A stretch of DNA of 64,000 nt from Streptomyces sp. NRRL WC-3626. GTDB lineage: Bacteria; Actinomycetota; Actinomycetes; Streptomycetales; Streptomycetaceae. The position numbers were made by a program, and so were the translations under genes. Position 1 is the first letter of the stretch. Each line of letters starts with the position of its first letter. Location of the stretch: the NCBI RefSeq assembly GCF_000718785.1, contig NZ_JOCA01000003.1, forward strand, positions 186,001 to 250,000. The letters are read 5' to 3'. Shown here one piece after another: positions 8,466-16,920 of this stretch. The notes under the pieces are model-generated. The model saw only the letters and a program-made list of their open reading frames with translations. It made no database searches and had not been told where the DNA came from.

Positions 8466-9473
8466 ATGGCGACAGCAGCCGCCCGCGATACGGCCGGCGG
8501 CCGGGCGTCCGACGCACCGGCCGACGACACCGCGGACTTCCAGCGCGCCTTCGACGCGGCCGTGGCCGCCGACGAGCGGATCGAACCGCGCGACTGGATG
8601 CCGGACGCCTACCGGGCCACGCTCGTCCGGCAGATCGCCCAGCACGCGCACTCCGAGATCATCGGCATGCAGCCGGAGGCCAACTGGATCACCCGCGCGC
8701 CCTCGCTGCGCCGCAAGGCGATCCTCATGGCCAAGGTGCAGGACGAGGCCGGGCACGGCCTGTATCTGTACAGCGCCGCCGAGACGCTCGGCACCAGCCG
8801 CGACGAACTGCTCGACAAGCTGCACTCCGGCCGCCAGAAGTACTCCTCGATCTTCAACTACCCGACGCTGACCTGGGCCGACGTCGGCGCCATCGGCTGG
8901 CTGGTGGACGGCGCGGCGATCACCAACCAGGTGCCGCTGTGCCGCTGCTCCTACGGGCCGTACGCGCGCGCGATGGTCCGCGTCTGCAAGGAGGAGTCCT
9001 TCCACCAGCGCCAGGGCTACGAGCTGCTGCTGGCCCTCAGCAGGGGCACCCCGGAGCAGCACGCGATGGCGCAGGACGCGGTGGACCGCTGGTGGTGGCC
9101 GTCGCTGATGATGTTCGGCCCGCCCGACGACGAGTCCCAGCACTCCGCGCAGTCGATGGCCTGGAAGATCAAGCGGCACTCCAACGACGAGCTGCGCCGG
9201 CGCTTCGTCGACATCTGCGTCCCCCAGGCCGAGTCCCTCGGTCTCACCCTCCCCGACCCGGACCTGAAGTGGAACGAGGAGCGGGGGCAGCACGACTTCG
9301 GGGCGATCGACTGGACGGAGTTCCGGGACGTCCTCAAGGGCAACGGCCCGTGCAACGAGGAGCGGCTGACCCGGCGCAGGCGGGCCCACGAGGAGGGCGC
9401 CTGGGTCAGGGAGGCCGCGGCGGCCCACGCCGCCAAGCACAGGAACAGCGAGACGGGAGCGGCACGCGCATGA
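8466..9473 (+). CDS. paaA: 1,2-phenylacetyl-CoA epoxidase subunit PaaA
   Basis: PaaA is the catalytic subunit of the multicomponent oxygenase that converts phenylacetyl-CoA to the ring-1,2-epoxide. The 335-aa sequence carries the ferritin-like di-iron carboxylate ligands: [25 protein letters not shown] (ExxH) and [16 protein letters not shown] (second ExxH). Family blocks such as [19 protein letters not shown] are complete. The ATG at 8466 follows a GAGGGGG ribosome site; the longer upstream open frame crosses the promoter and was rejected. Its stop overlaps the paaB start as ATGA. Confidence 0.95.
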   Translation: MATAAARDTAGGRASDAPADDTADFQRAFDAAVAADERIEPRDWMPDAYRATLVRQIAQHAHSEIIGMQPEANWITRAPSLRRKAILMAKVQDEAGHGLYLYSAAETLGTSRDELLDKLHSGRQKYSSIFNYPTLTWADVGAIGWLVDGAAITNQVPLCRCSYGPYARAMVRVCKEESFHQRQGYELLLALSRGTPEQHAMAQDAVDRWWWPSLMMFGPPDDESQHSAQSMAWKIKRHSNDELRRRFVDICVPQAESLGLTLPDPDLKWNEERGQHDFGAIDWTEFRDVLKGNGPCNEERLTRRRRAHEEGAWVREAAAAHAAKHRNSETGAARA

Positions 9474-9757
9474 CCCACACCGACTGGCCCCTGTGGGAGG
9501 TCTTCGTGCGCTCGCGCCGGGGCCTGTCCCACACCCACGCCGGCAGCCTGCACGCCCCGGACGCGGAGCTCGCCCTGCGCAACGCCCGCGATCTGTACAC
9601 CCGGCGCGGCGAGGGCGTCTCCATCTGGGTCGTCCCGTCGTCCGCGATCACCGCCTCCTCGCCCGACGAGAAGGACCCGTTCTTCGAACCGGCCGCCGAC
9701 AAGCCCTACCGGCACCCGACGTTCTACGAGATCCCCGAGGGGGTGCGGCACCTGTGA
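9470..9757 (+). CDS. paaB: 1,2-phenylacetyl-CoA epoxidase subunit PaaB
   Basis: This 95-aa structural subunit bridges PaaAC heterodimers in the epoxidase complex. The family pattern [20 protein letters not shown], then [20 protein letters not shown] and the C-terminal [17 protein letters not shown], is complete and of usual length. The ATG overlaps the paaA stop, and its TGA overlaps the paaC GTG, so translation is coupled on both sides. Confidence 0.95.
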   Translation: MTHTDWPLWEVFVRSRRGLSHTHAGSLHAPDAELALRNARDLYTRRGEGVSIWVVPSSAITASSPDEKDPFFEPAADKPYRHPTFYEIPEGVRHL

Positions 9758-10488
9758 CGACGACCCCCGCCAAGGACACCGCCCACACGGCGGCCGCGCT
9801 CGCCCTCGGTGACGACGCGCTGGTGCTCTCCCACCGCCTGGGCGAGTGGGCCGGGCACGCCCCCGTGCTGGAGGAGGAGCTCGCTCTCGCCAACATCGCG
9901 CTGGACCTGCTGGGCCAGGCCCGGGTGCTGCTGTCGGCGGCCGGTGACGAGGACGAGCTGGCGTATCTGCGCGAGGAGCGCGCCTTCCGCAACCTGCAGC
10001 TGGTGGAACAGCCGAACGGCGACTTCGCCCACACCATCGCCCGCCAGCTGTACTTCTCCGCCTACCAGCACCTGCTGTACGGCGAACTGGCCGCCGGCGA
10101 CGGCCCGTTCGCGCCGCTGGCCGGCAAGGCCGTCAAGGAGACCGCCTACCACCGCGACCACGCCGAGCAGTGGACGCTGCGGCTGGGCGACGGCACCGAC
10201 GAGAGCCACGCCCGGATGCAGCGGGCCGTGGACGCCCTGTGGCGCTACACCGGCGAGATGTTCCAGCCCGTCGAGGGCGTGGACGTCGACCCGTCCGGCC
10301 TGGAGACGGCCTGGCTGGAGCGGGTCTCGGAGGTGCTGCGCCGGGCCACCGTCACCGTGCCCGACGGCCCGCGCACCGGGGCGTGGACGGCCGGTGCGGG
10401 CCGGCAGGGCCTGCACACCGAGTCCTTCGGCCGGATGCTCGCCGAGATGCAGCATCTGCATCGCAGCCATCCGGGGGCGACATGGTGA
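9754..10488 (+). CDS. paaC: 1,2-phenylacetyl-CoA epoxidase subunit PaaC
   Basis: PaaC (244 aa) is the structural ferritin-like partner of PaaA. It shows HRLGEWAGHAPVLEEELALA, NIALDLLGQARVLL, and AYHRDHAEQWTLRLGDGTDE, with the helix pattern of the PaaA_PaaC family. The GTG start lies in a GTGA overlap with paaB. It ends inside the paaD start region, so the paaABCDE genes form one tightly coupled operon. Confidence 0.94.
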   Translation: MTTTPAKDTAHTAAALALGDDALVLSHRLGEWAGHAPVLEEELALANIALDLLGQARVLLSAAGDEDELAYLREERAFRNLQLVEQPNGDFAHTIARQLYFSAYQHLLYGELAAGDGPFAPLAGKAVKETAYHRDHAEQWTLRLGDGTDESHARMQRAVDALWRYTGEMFQPVEGVDVDPSGLETAWLERVSEVLRRATVTVPDGPRTGAWTAGAGRQGLHTESFGRMLAEMQHLHRSHPGATW

Positions 10489-11024
10489 CCACCACCCCGC
10501 TGGAGGCGGAACTGCTGGAGCTCGCCGGTTCGGTGCCCGACCCCGAACTGCCCGTGCTGACCCTGCGCGAGCTGGGCGTCGTCCGCGCGGTGCACGCGCG
10601 CGGGGCCGGCACCGTCGAGGTCGAGCTGACCCCGACGTACACCGGCTGCCCGGCCGTCGAGGCGATGAGCACGGACATAGAGCGCGTGCTGCGCGAGCAC
10701 GGGGTGCGCGAGGTCACCGTGCGCAGGGTGCTCGCGCCCGCCTGGTCCACCGACGACATCACCGACGAAGGGCGCCGCAAACTGCGGGAGTTCGGCATCG
10801 CCCCGCCGCGGGTACGGACGTCCCCCTCCGGGCCGGTTCCGGTGGAGCTCGGGACGACCCGCACCCAGCAGACGGGGCCGGACGACCACACGGACCCCGT
10901 GCGCTGCCCGCACTGCGGCTCGGCGGAGACCGAACTGCTCAGCCGTTTCTCGTCCACCGCGTGCAAGGCGCTGCGCCGCTGCCTGGCCTGCCGTGAACCG
11001 TTCGACCACTTCAAGGAGTTGTGA
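10482..11024 (+). CDS. paaD: PaaD, Fe-S assembly-type protein of the phenylacetyl-CoA epoxidase
   Basis: The 180-aa protein has an N-terminal MIP18/DUF59-type domain (SVPDPELPVLTLRELGVVRA, then VELTPTYTGCPAVEAM with the conserved cysteine) and a C-terminal four-cysteine zinc-ribbon-like module (VRCPHCGSAETELLSRF and CLACREPFDHFKEL). PaaD is required for epoxidase activity and is thought to help insert iron centres. The ATG at 10482 overlaps paaC by 7 nt; GTG 10485 is an alternative start. Confidence 0.93.
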   Translation: MVTTTPLEAELLELAGSVPDPELPVLTLRELGVVRAVHARGAGTVEVELTPTYTGCPAVEAMSTDIERVLREHGVREVTVRRVLAPAWSTDDITDEGRRKLREFGIAPPRVRTSPSGPVPVELGTTRTQQTGPDDHTDPVRCPHCGSAETELLSRFSSTACKALRRCLACREPFDHFKEL

Positions 11025-12082
11025 TGGCCCGCTTCCACCGGCTCCGGGTGGCCGCGGTCGACCGGCTCACCGACGACTCCGTCGCCCTGACCCTCACCGT
11101 CCCACCGCACCTGGGCGAGGAGTTCCGGTACGTCCCCGGTCAGCATCTGGCCCTGCGGCGCGTCGCGGACGGCGAGGACATCCGGCGCACCTACTCCATC
11201 TGCTCCCCCGCTCCCGACGGCGAGGCCCCGAGCACCCTGCGGGTCGGTGTGCGGCTGGTCGACGGCGGCGCCTTCTCCACCTACGCGCACAAGGAGATCG
11301 GCCTCGGCGACGAGCTGGAGGTGATGACCCCGGCCGGGCGCTTCACGCTCCCTCCGGCACCCGGCCGGTACGCGGCGATCGTCGGCGGCAGCGGCATCAC
11401 ACCGGTGCTGTCGATCGTCTCGACCCTTCTCGCGCGCGAGCCCCGGGCCAGTTTCTGTCTGATCCGCAGCGACCGTACGGCCGCTTCGACGATGTTCCTG
11501 GAGGAGGTCGCCGATCTGAAGGACCGCTACCCCGACCGGCTTCAGCTGGTGACGGTGCTCTCCCGTGAGGAGCAGCAGGCGGGGCTGCCGTCCGGGCGGC
11601 TGGACCGGGAGCGGCTGACCGCGCTGCTGCCGGCCCTGCTGCCGGTGGAGCGGGTCGACGGCTGGTTCCTGTGCGGGCCGTACGGCCTGGTCGGGGACGC
11701 CGAGCGGGCGCTGCGCGGCCTGGGGGTGGCGCGCTCCCGCGTCCATCAGGAGATCTTCCATGTGGACGCCGGTACGGAGACCGTCGTCACGGCCCCCGCG
11801 CCCGCGCACAGCACGGTCACCGCCCGGCTCGACGGACGCGGCGGCAGCTGGCCCGTGCGGGACGGCGAGTCCCTGCTGGACACGGTGCTGCGCAACCGGC
11901 CCGACGCGCCCTACGCCTGCAAGGGCGGGGTGTGCGGAACCTGCCGCGCGTTCCTCGTCTCGGGCGAGGTGCGGATGGACCGCAACTTCGCGCTGGAGAC
12001 GGAGGAGACGGAGGCGGGCTATGTCCTGGCCTGCCAGTCCCACCCGGTCACGGAGCGGGTGGAGCTGGACTTCGACCGGTAG
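11024..12082 (+). CDS. paaE: 1,2-phenylacetyl-CoA epoxidase reductase subunit PaaE
   Basis: PaaE passes electrons from NAD(P)H to the PaaA di-iron centre. The 352-aa protein has an FAD-binding ferredoxin reductase domain (residues 5-105; RRTYSICSPAPDGE flavin motif), an NAD domain (about 110-235; IVGGSGITPVLSIVSTLL and WFLCGPYGLV), and a C-terminal plant-type [2Fe-2S] ferredoxin (CKGGVCGTCRAFLVSGEV, fourth Cys in VLACQSHP). The ATG at 11024 shares its A with the paaD stop and is 5 nt from AAGGAG; GTG 11021 is less well spaced. It is the last gene of the paa operon. Confidence 0.95.
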   Translation: MARFHRLRVAAVDRLTDDSVALTLTVPPHLGEEFRYVPGQHLALRRVADGEDIRRTYSICSPAPDGEAPSTLRVGVRLVDGGAFSTYAHKEIGLGDELEVMTPAGRFTLPPAPGRYAAIVGGSGITPVLSIVSTLLAREPRASFCLIRSDRTAASTMFLEEVADLKDRYPDRLQLVTVLSREEQQAGLPSGRLDRERLTALLPALLPVERVDGWFLCGPYGLVGDAERALRGLGVARSRVHQEIFHVDAGTETVVTAPAPAHSTVTARLDGRGGSWPVRDGESLLDTVLRNRPDAPYACKGGVCGTCRAFLVSGEVRMDRNFALETEETEAGYVLACQSHPVTERVELDFDR

Positions 12083-12091
12083 CGGCGGGCG

Positions 12092-12439
12092 TTACAGCAC
12101 GTGCCCCGGGGTCCCGTCGTCGATGACGACGGGACGGCCGGCGGCCTCCCACACCTGCATGCCGCCGTCCACGTTCACGGCGTCGACGCCCTGCTGACCC
12201 AGATACATGGCGACCTGGGCCGACCGTCCGCCGGACCGGCAGATCACATGCACCCGGCCGTCCTGCGGGGCGGCCTCGGTCAGCTCGCCGTAGCGGGCCA
12301 CGAACTCACTGATGGGAATGTGCAGCGCTCCCGCCGCGTGACCGGCCTTCCACTCGTCGTCCTCGCGGACGTCCAGCAGGAAGTCGCCGTCCTTCAGGTC
12401 CGCGACCTGGACCGTGGGCACCCCAGCTCCAAAACTCAT
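12092..12439 (-). CDS. Rhodanese-like domain protein
   Basis: This 115-aa single-domain rhodanese has the typical DVREDDEWKAGHAAGALHIP segment and the active-site loop CRSGGRSAQVAMYL with the catalytic cysteine near residue 73. Such proteins transfer sulfane sulfur or act in sulfur trafficking or detoxification. The gene is convergent with paaE, 9 bp apart, and lies 35 bp after the J-domain-like gene on the same strand. Confidence 0.9.
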   Translation of the reverse strand: MSFGAGVPTVQVADLKDGDFLLDVREDDEWKAGHAAGALHIPISEFVARYGELTEAAPQDGRVHVICRSGGRSAQVAMYLGQQGVDAVNVDGGMQVWEAAGRPVVIDDGTPGHVL

Positions 12440-12474
12440 GCCCCCGACGCTACCGGAAGGGACCGGTCCCGGGC

Positions 12475-13314
12475 TCAGACCAGCAGCGCCGCGAGCTCGG
12501 CCTCGCGTTCGAGGACCTCGGCCCGCAGCTGTCCGGCGATCTCCTCGAGCAGCCGGTCGGGGTCGTGCGGGGCGAGGCGGAGCATGGAGCCGATGGCTCC
12601 GTCCTCCAGTTCGCGGGCGACCAGGGTGAGCAGTTCCTTGCGCTGGGCGAGCCATTCGAGGCGGACGTAGAGCTCCTCGCTCGCGCTCGGCACCCGCTTC
12701 AGCTCCGGCCCAGCCGCCCATTCCGCGGCGAGTTCACGCAGCTCGTCCTCGTTGCCTCGGGCGTAGGCGGCGTTGACGCGGGTGATGAACTCCTCGCGGC
12801 GGGCACGTTCCGCCTCCTCCTGCGCCAGGTCCGGATGGGCCTTGCGGGCGAGGTCGCGGTAGAGCTTGCGGGCCTCCTCGCTGGGCCGCACCCGCTGCGG
12901 GGGCCGGACCGGCTGGTCGGTGAGCATGGCGGTGGCCTCGGGGAAGAGGCCGCCGTCGTCCATCCAGCCGTTCAGCAGCTCCTCGACACCGGGGATGGGC
13001 AGCAGCCGGGCGCGCGCCTCGTCGGCCCGGCGCCGGTCCTCGGGGTCGTCACTGCGGGCCGCCTTGGCCTCCAGGATCTGGGCTTCCAGTTCCTCGAGAC
13101 GGGCGTACACCGGGCCGAGCTTCTGTTCGTGCAGCCGGGAGAAGTTCTCGACCTCGACGCGGAAGGTCTCCACGGCGATCTCGAACTCGATCAGCGCCTG
13201 CTCGGCCGCGCGCACGGCCTGCTCCAGCCGCTCCTCGGGCCGTGCCGCACCACCACCGCCGGGCGCGTTCTCCGCGCCGGCGCCGCCACCCTGCTCACCC
13301 TCCGAGGTCGTCAC
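12475..13314 (-). CDS. J-domain-like protein
   Basis: The 279-aa protein has an acidic coiled-coil N-terminal half (residues 20-95, e.g. LEQAVRAAEQALIEFEIAVE, then LEELEAQILEAKAA) and a central degenerate J domain with the diagnostic HPD (LYRDLARKAHPDLAQEEAER) followed by FITRVNAAYARGNEDELREL. It could therefore stimulate a DnaK-type chaperone, but the client is unknown. The GTG at 13314 (MTTSEGEQ) was chosen as start; an ATG at 13347 would add 11 residues. It is likely co-transcribed with the rhodanese gene. Confidence 0.75.
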   Translation of the reverse strand: MTTSEGEQGGGAGAENAPGGGGAARPEERLEQAVRAAEQALIEFEIAVETFRVEVENFSRLHEQKLGPVYARLEELEAQILEAKAARSDDPEDRRRADEARARLLPIPGVEELLNGWMDDGGLFPEATAMLTDQPVRPPQRVRPSEEARKLYRDLARKAHPDLAQEEAERARREEFITRVNAAYARGNEDELRELAAEWAAGPELKRVPSASEELYVRLEWLAQRKELLTLVARELEDGAIGSMLRLAPHDPDRLLEEIAGQLRAEVLEREAELAALLV

Positions 13315-13444
13315 CCGGACAGCGTAGGCCACCCGCCGGGCCGCCACGCGCCGCTCCGGCGGCGCACACCCCGGCCGGGCCCCGCGTCCCCGGCATGATC
13401 CGCCGGCCAGGACCCGGGACGGCGCAACCGCGCCGCCCGCCCGC

Positions 13445-14899
13445 TCACACCCCCGTCTCCGCCGCGATCCGTCCCTCGCGCACCGCGGTGACGAGGTCCG
13501 TGTGGTCCGCCTCGGTGCGGTCGGCGTAGGCGACGGCGAAGTCCGCCACCGCCTCGTCCAGCTCGTCGTTCTTGCCGCAGTAGCCGGCGATCAGACGGGG
13601 GTCGGCGCTGTGCGCGTGGGCGCGGGCCAGCAGGGCGCCGGTCATCCGGCCGTAGTCGTCGACCTGGTCGGCGGCCAGCGCGGCCGGGTCGACACTGCCC
13701 TTGCGGTTGCGGAACTGGCGTACCTGGAAGGGGCGTCCGTCGACCGTCGTCCAGCCCAGCAGGTTGTCGCTCACCACCTGCATCCGCTTCTGGCCGTGCA
13801 CCACCCGCCTGCCCTCGTGGCCGGCCTCGGGGACGTCGAACCCGGCCGTCGGCAGATGCGGCACCAGTACCGAGGGGCGGGCCTCCTTCACCTGGAGGAC
13901 CAGGGGCTCGCCCCGGTGGTCGAGGAGGAGCACGACATACGAGCGGGTGCCCACACTGCCGGTGCCGACGACGCGGAACGCCACGTCGTGCACCGCGTGC
14001 CGGGCCAGCAGCGGATGGCGGTCCGGCGGGAGCGTGCCGAGGTACTCCTCCAGCGACGCGGCCACCGCGGCGGCCTCGGCGTCGGGTATCCGGCGCAGCA
14101 CCGGGGGCGCCTCGACGAAGCGCCGTCCGCCGTCCTCGGTCCGCTCGGTGGACTTGGCCGCGAACCGGCCGCTGGTGTTGGCGCGGGCCTTCTCGGAGAC
14201 CCGCTCCAGGGTGCCCAGCAGGTCGTGGGCGTCGGTGTGGGAGACCAGTTCCTCGTCCGCGATGGCGTTCCACGCGTCCTGCGCCGACAGCTTCGACAGC
14301 AGCCGCATCGTGCGGCGGTAGGCGCCCGCGGTGTCGCGTGCCGCCGAGCGGCAGGTGTCCTCGTCGGCGCCGGCCTCGCGCCCGGCGAGCACCAGTGAGG
14401 TGGCGAGCCGCTTGAGGTCCCACTCCCAGGGGCCGTGCACCGTCTCGTCGAAGTCGTTCAGGTCGATGACCAGTCCGCCGCGCGCGTCGCCGTAGAGGCC
14501 GAAGTTGGCCGCGTGGGCGTCGCCGCAGATCTGCGCGCCGATCCCGGTCACCGGTGTACGGGCCAGGTCGTACGCCATGAGGCCGGCCGATCCGCGCAGG
14601 AACGCGAACGGAGTGGCCGCCATCCTGCCCACCCGCAGCGGCGTGAGCTCGGGCAGCCGCCCCCGGCTGGACTCCTCGACGGCGGTCACGGCGTCGGGGC
14701 GGGAGCCGTCCGGATCGAAGGCGGCGTGTGCCGCGCGGGGAACACCGCCGCGCAGCGCCTTGCCCTCGTCCTTGGGGCTGCCCCCGGCGGACCGTCCGGC
14801 GAATCCCGGCACCCGCGGCAGCGCTCGCGCCGGAGCCGCACCGGCGGGCTCACCGGCGGGCTCACCGGCCCTGGACACCTGGGCAACGACTTCGGTCAC
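13445..14899 (-). CDS. DUF2252 family protein
   Basis: The 484-aa protein matches the DUF2252 family, which has a kinase-like (aminoglycoside phosphotransferase-type) fold. Visible signatures are FAFLRGSAGLMAYDLARTPV, GDAHAANFGLYGDARGGLVI, DLNDFDETVHGPWEWDLKRL, and VGTRSYVVLLLDH. No experimental function is known to me. A GTG start gives the MTEVVAQVS N-terminus, followed by a low-complexity Ala/Gly/Pro stretch. A lone perfect DnaA box (14992-15000) lies just upstream. Confidence 0.88.
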   Translation of the reverse strand: MTEVVAQVSRAGEPAGEPAGAAPARALPRVPGFAGRSAGGSPKDEGKALRGGVPRAAHAAFDPDGSRPDAVTAVEESSRGRLPELTPLRVGRMAATPFAFLRGSAGLMAYDLARTPVTGIGAQICGDAHAANFGLYGDARGGLVIDLNDFDETVHGPWEWDLKRLATSLVLAGREAGADEDTCRSAARDTAGAYRRTMRLLSKLSAQDAWNAIADEELVSHTDAHDLLGTLERVSEKARANTSGRFAAKSTERTEDGGRRFVEAPPVLRRIPDAEAAAVAASLEEYLGTLPPDRHPLLARHAVHDVAFRVVGTGSVGTRSYVVLLLDHRGEPLVLQVKEARPSVLVPHLPTAGFDVPEAGHEGRRVVHGQKRMQVVSDNLLGWTTVDGRPFQVRQFRNRKGSVDPAALAADQVDDYGRMTGALLARAHAHSADPRLIAGYCGKNDELDEAVADFAVAYADRTEADHTDLVTAVREGRIAAETGV

Positions 14900-15034
14900 G
14901 GCGACCGCCTCCCCCGTACATACGTGCCGTACGCACGCTTCGACATCGATCGTGCCGACCGTACAGCCGGTGGCCGAAACGCGTCAGACCCTGTGGACAA
15001 CTCCCCCGCTGTGGAAACGCCCGGACGCCGAGAC

Positions 15035-15700
15035 CTACCCGGCCTCCGCGACCTGGCCCTCCAGCGGCAGCGACCGTCCCTCGGCCAGCAGCCGTCCGGC
15101 GCGGTCCTGCGTGATCTCCAGCCGGGCCAGGACGGCCGGAACGGCCACGCCCGGCAGCAGGTGGTGGAACAGCACGACGACCCGGTGCTCCAGGTCCTGC
15201 CGCTGGCAGCGCACCTGCGACAGGAGCTGCACCCCGCTGAAGCTCGCGACCAGCAGTTCCGCCGTCTCCGTGGCGTCGACGTGCGGCAGCAGCTCGCCCC
15301 CCGCCTTCGCCTCGGTTAGCGTGCGGGTGGTCTGGTCGATCCACATGCCGAACGCCGGAGTGCGGTCCAGCCCCAGCGCCCCCTGGTCGAGGGCCAGTCC
15401 GACACTGGCCCGCACCAGTGGCTCGGTCCGCAGCCGCAGCGCCAGCACCAGTCCGGAGTCGACCAGTTCCTGCAGCTTGCTGGACTGGGACGGCAGGGAG
15501 ATCGCCAGCTGCTCCTCGAACACGCCGAGGGCCAGCTCCTCCTTGGAGGCGAAGTGGAAGTACAGCGCGCCCTTGGTGACCCCGGCCCGCTCCAGGATCT
15601 CCCCGATGGTCGCCGAGGTGTAGCCGCGTTCGTCGAAAACGGCCGCCGCCGCCTCCAGAATGGTCCGCCGGGTGCGGATCGCGCGCTCCTGTCGCGCCAT
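15035..15700 (-). CDS. Gamma-butyrolactone receptor-type TetR repressor (ArpA/ScbR family)
   Basis: The 221-aa protein starts MARQERAIRTRRTILEAAAA and has the strongly conserved receptor-family helix-turn-helix (FDERGYTSATIGEILERAGV, then TKGALYFHFASKEELALGVF). The C-terminal ligand domain is typical of butyrolactone receptors. Proteins of this family bind ARE operators and release DNA when a diffusible lactone or related hormone binds. It diverges from an afsA-like gene, the standard arrangement. An ARE-like element and an 11-bp repeat array lie in the shared upstream region. Whether it is a true receptor or a pseudo-receptor cannot be decided here. Confidence 0.86.
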   Translation of the reverse strand: MARQERAIRTRRTILEAAAAVFDERGYTSATIGEILERAGVTKGALYFHFASKEELALGVFEEQLAISLPSQSSKLQELVDSGLVLALRLRTEPLVRASVGLALDQGALGLDRTPAFGMWIDQTTRTLTEAKAGGELLPHVDATETAELLVASFSGVQLLSQVRCQRQDLEHRVVVLFHHLLPGVAVPAVLARLEITQDRAGRLLAEGRSLPLEGQVAEAG

Positions 15701-15751
15701 CGGGGGTGCCTCCTGATCTGGGTGGATCTCATGGATCTCGTGGTTCGCACC

Positions 15752-15792
15752 GTGCAGTCACGGTGAAGCCTCCGTGAAGCCCTCGTGAAGCC
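15752..15792 (-). promoter_or_regulatory. Four 11-bp-phased direct repeats, PHO-box-like
   Basis: On the plus strand GTGAAGCC occurs at 15763, 15774 and 15785, with a degenerate copy GTGCAGTC at 15752, all exactly 11 bp apart. Read on the minus strand towards the receptor gene this is a series of C-TTCAC cores, like the 11-nt direct-repeat units (GTTCACC-type) bound by Streptomyces PhoP. The one-turn phasing also resembles SARP heptad arrays. It lies 52-92 bp upstream of the receptor start. Confidence 0.45.
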
Positions 15793-15853
15793 GCCGGGTG
15801 GTTGTCGTGTCGTGCGGGGCGCGTGGGCTCGTCTCCGGCGGTGTCGATCACCC

Positions 15854-15884
15854 TTGGAAAAAAACCAACTCGTCCGTATCTTAG
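15854..15884 (+). promoter_or_regulatory. afsA-like promoter overlapped by an ARE-like element
   Basis: TTGGAA (15854-15859) and TATCTT (15877-15882) are separated by 17 bp. The reverse complement of the same stretch, AAGATACGGACGAGTTGG followed by a T-run, resembles the AT-flanked ARE operators of butyrolactone receptors. Receptor binding here would repress the synthase gene. Confidence 0.55.
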
Positions 15885-15927
15885 TGCGAACCGACCGGAG
15901 CCTGATTCTCGATCCCGGGGGTTCCTC

Positions 15928-16920
15928 ATGCCGCAGCCGGATTCCTCGAGCGCACCCATGGATCAGACCGGACGGCGGGCCTCGCCCGCAAACGCCGCCG
16001 GCGGTTCCCGGCCCGGTGACCGCACGCGCGTCACGACGGAACTGGCCCATCGCCCCCGCACGGCGGACGTCTTCCCGGTCGACTGGGTACGGCTCTCCGA
16101 CGCGCGCTTCCGCGTGAGCGCCCACTGGCCCGCCGACCACCCCTTCTTCGGCCCCGTCGACGACCGCCGCCTGGATCCGATGATCGTCGGCGAAACGTTG
16201 CGTCAGACGTCGATGGCCCTCGCCCACGCGGAGTTCGGCGCCCCCGCCGACACCCACTTCGTCATGCGCGACCTGGAGATCTCCACCGATCCCGACCGGC
16301 TGCTGCTCGCGGACACGGCCGAGCCGGTCACCGTCGACGTCGTCTGCTCCGAGGTCCGCCGCCGGGGCCGCGGCCTGAACGGCATGCGCACCACGATGGA
16401 GTTCCACCGCGCGGGACGCCTCGTCGCCCGCGGCACCGGCAGCACCGGCTGCACCTCCCCGGCCGCCTACCGCCGCCTGCGGGCATGCCGGCCGGCCGTG
16501 CCGGGGGCCCGAATACCACTGCCCGATCCGGTGTCACCCGAACTGGTGGGCCGTCACCGCGCGGAGGACGTCGTCCTCGCCCCCGCCGACCGGCCCCGCT
16601 CCTGGCTGCTGCGCGCGTCCACCGGGCACCCGGTCCTCTTCCCGCGGCCCAACGACCACGTGCCCGGCATGGTCCTGTTCGAGGCCGCCCGCCAGGCCGC
16701 CACCGCGGCATCGGGTCTGCTGCCCTTCCTGCCGTCCGAACTGGCCGTCTCCTTCAGCCGCTACGCCGAACTGGACAGCCCCTGCCGGATCGACGCCGAG
16801 GTGCTCGACAAGGGCGACGACGGCGTGACGGTACGGGTGTCGGGCAGGCAGGACGACGAGCCCGTCTTCGCCGCCACCCTCACCTGCGCGCCCACGACCC
16901 CGGTACGGTCCCTGCCGTGA
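15928..16920 (+). CDS. AfsA/ScbA/BarX family gamma-butyrolactone biosynthesis protein
   Basis: AfsA-family enzymes condense a beta-ketoacyl thioester with dihydroxyacetone phosphate, starting synthesis of a diffusible butyrolactone hormone. The 330-aa product has two hotdog repeats: HWPADHPFFGPVDDRRLDPM, then IVGETLRQTSMALAH, and TGHPVLFPRPNDHVPGMVLF followed by EAARQAATAASG, the second being the hallmark AfsA block. The ATG at 15928 follows GGGGGTT; ATG 15958 is an alternative. The next gene overlaps by 4 nt (GTGA). Confidence 0.9.
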   Translation: MPQPDSSSAPMDQTGRRASPANAAGGSRPGDRTRVTTELAHRPRTADVFPVDWVRLSDARFRVSAHWPADHPFFGPVDDRRLDPMIVGETLRQTSMALAHAEFGAPADTHFVMRDLEISTDPDRLLLADTAEPVTVDVVCSEVRRRGRGLNGMRTTMEFHRAGRLVARGTGSTGCTSPAAYRRLRACRPAVPGARIPLPDPVSPELVGRHRAEDVVLAPADRPRSWLLRASTGHPVLFPRPNDHVPGMVLFEAARQAATAASGLLPFLPSELAVSFSRYAELDSPCRIDAEVLDKGDDGVTVRVSGRQDDEPVFAATLTCAPTTPVRSLP

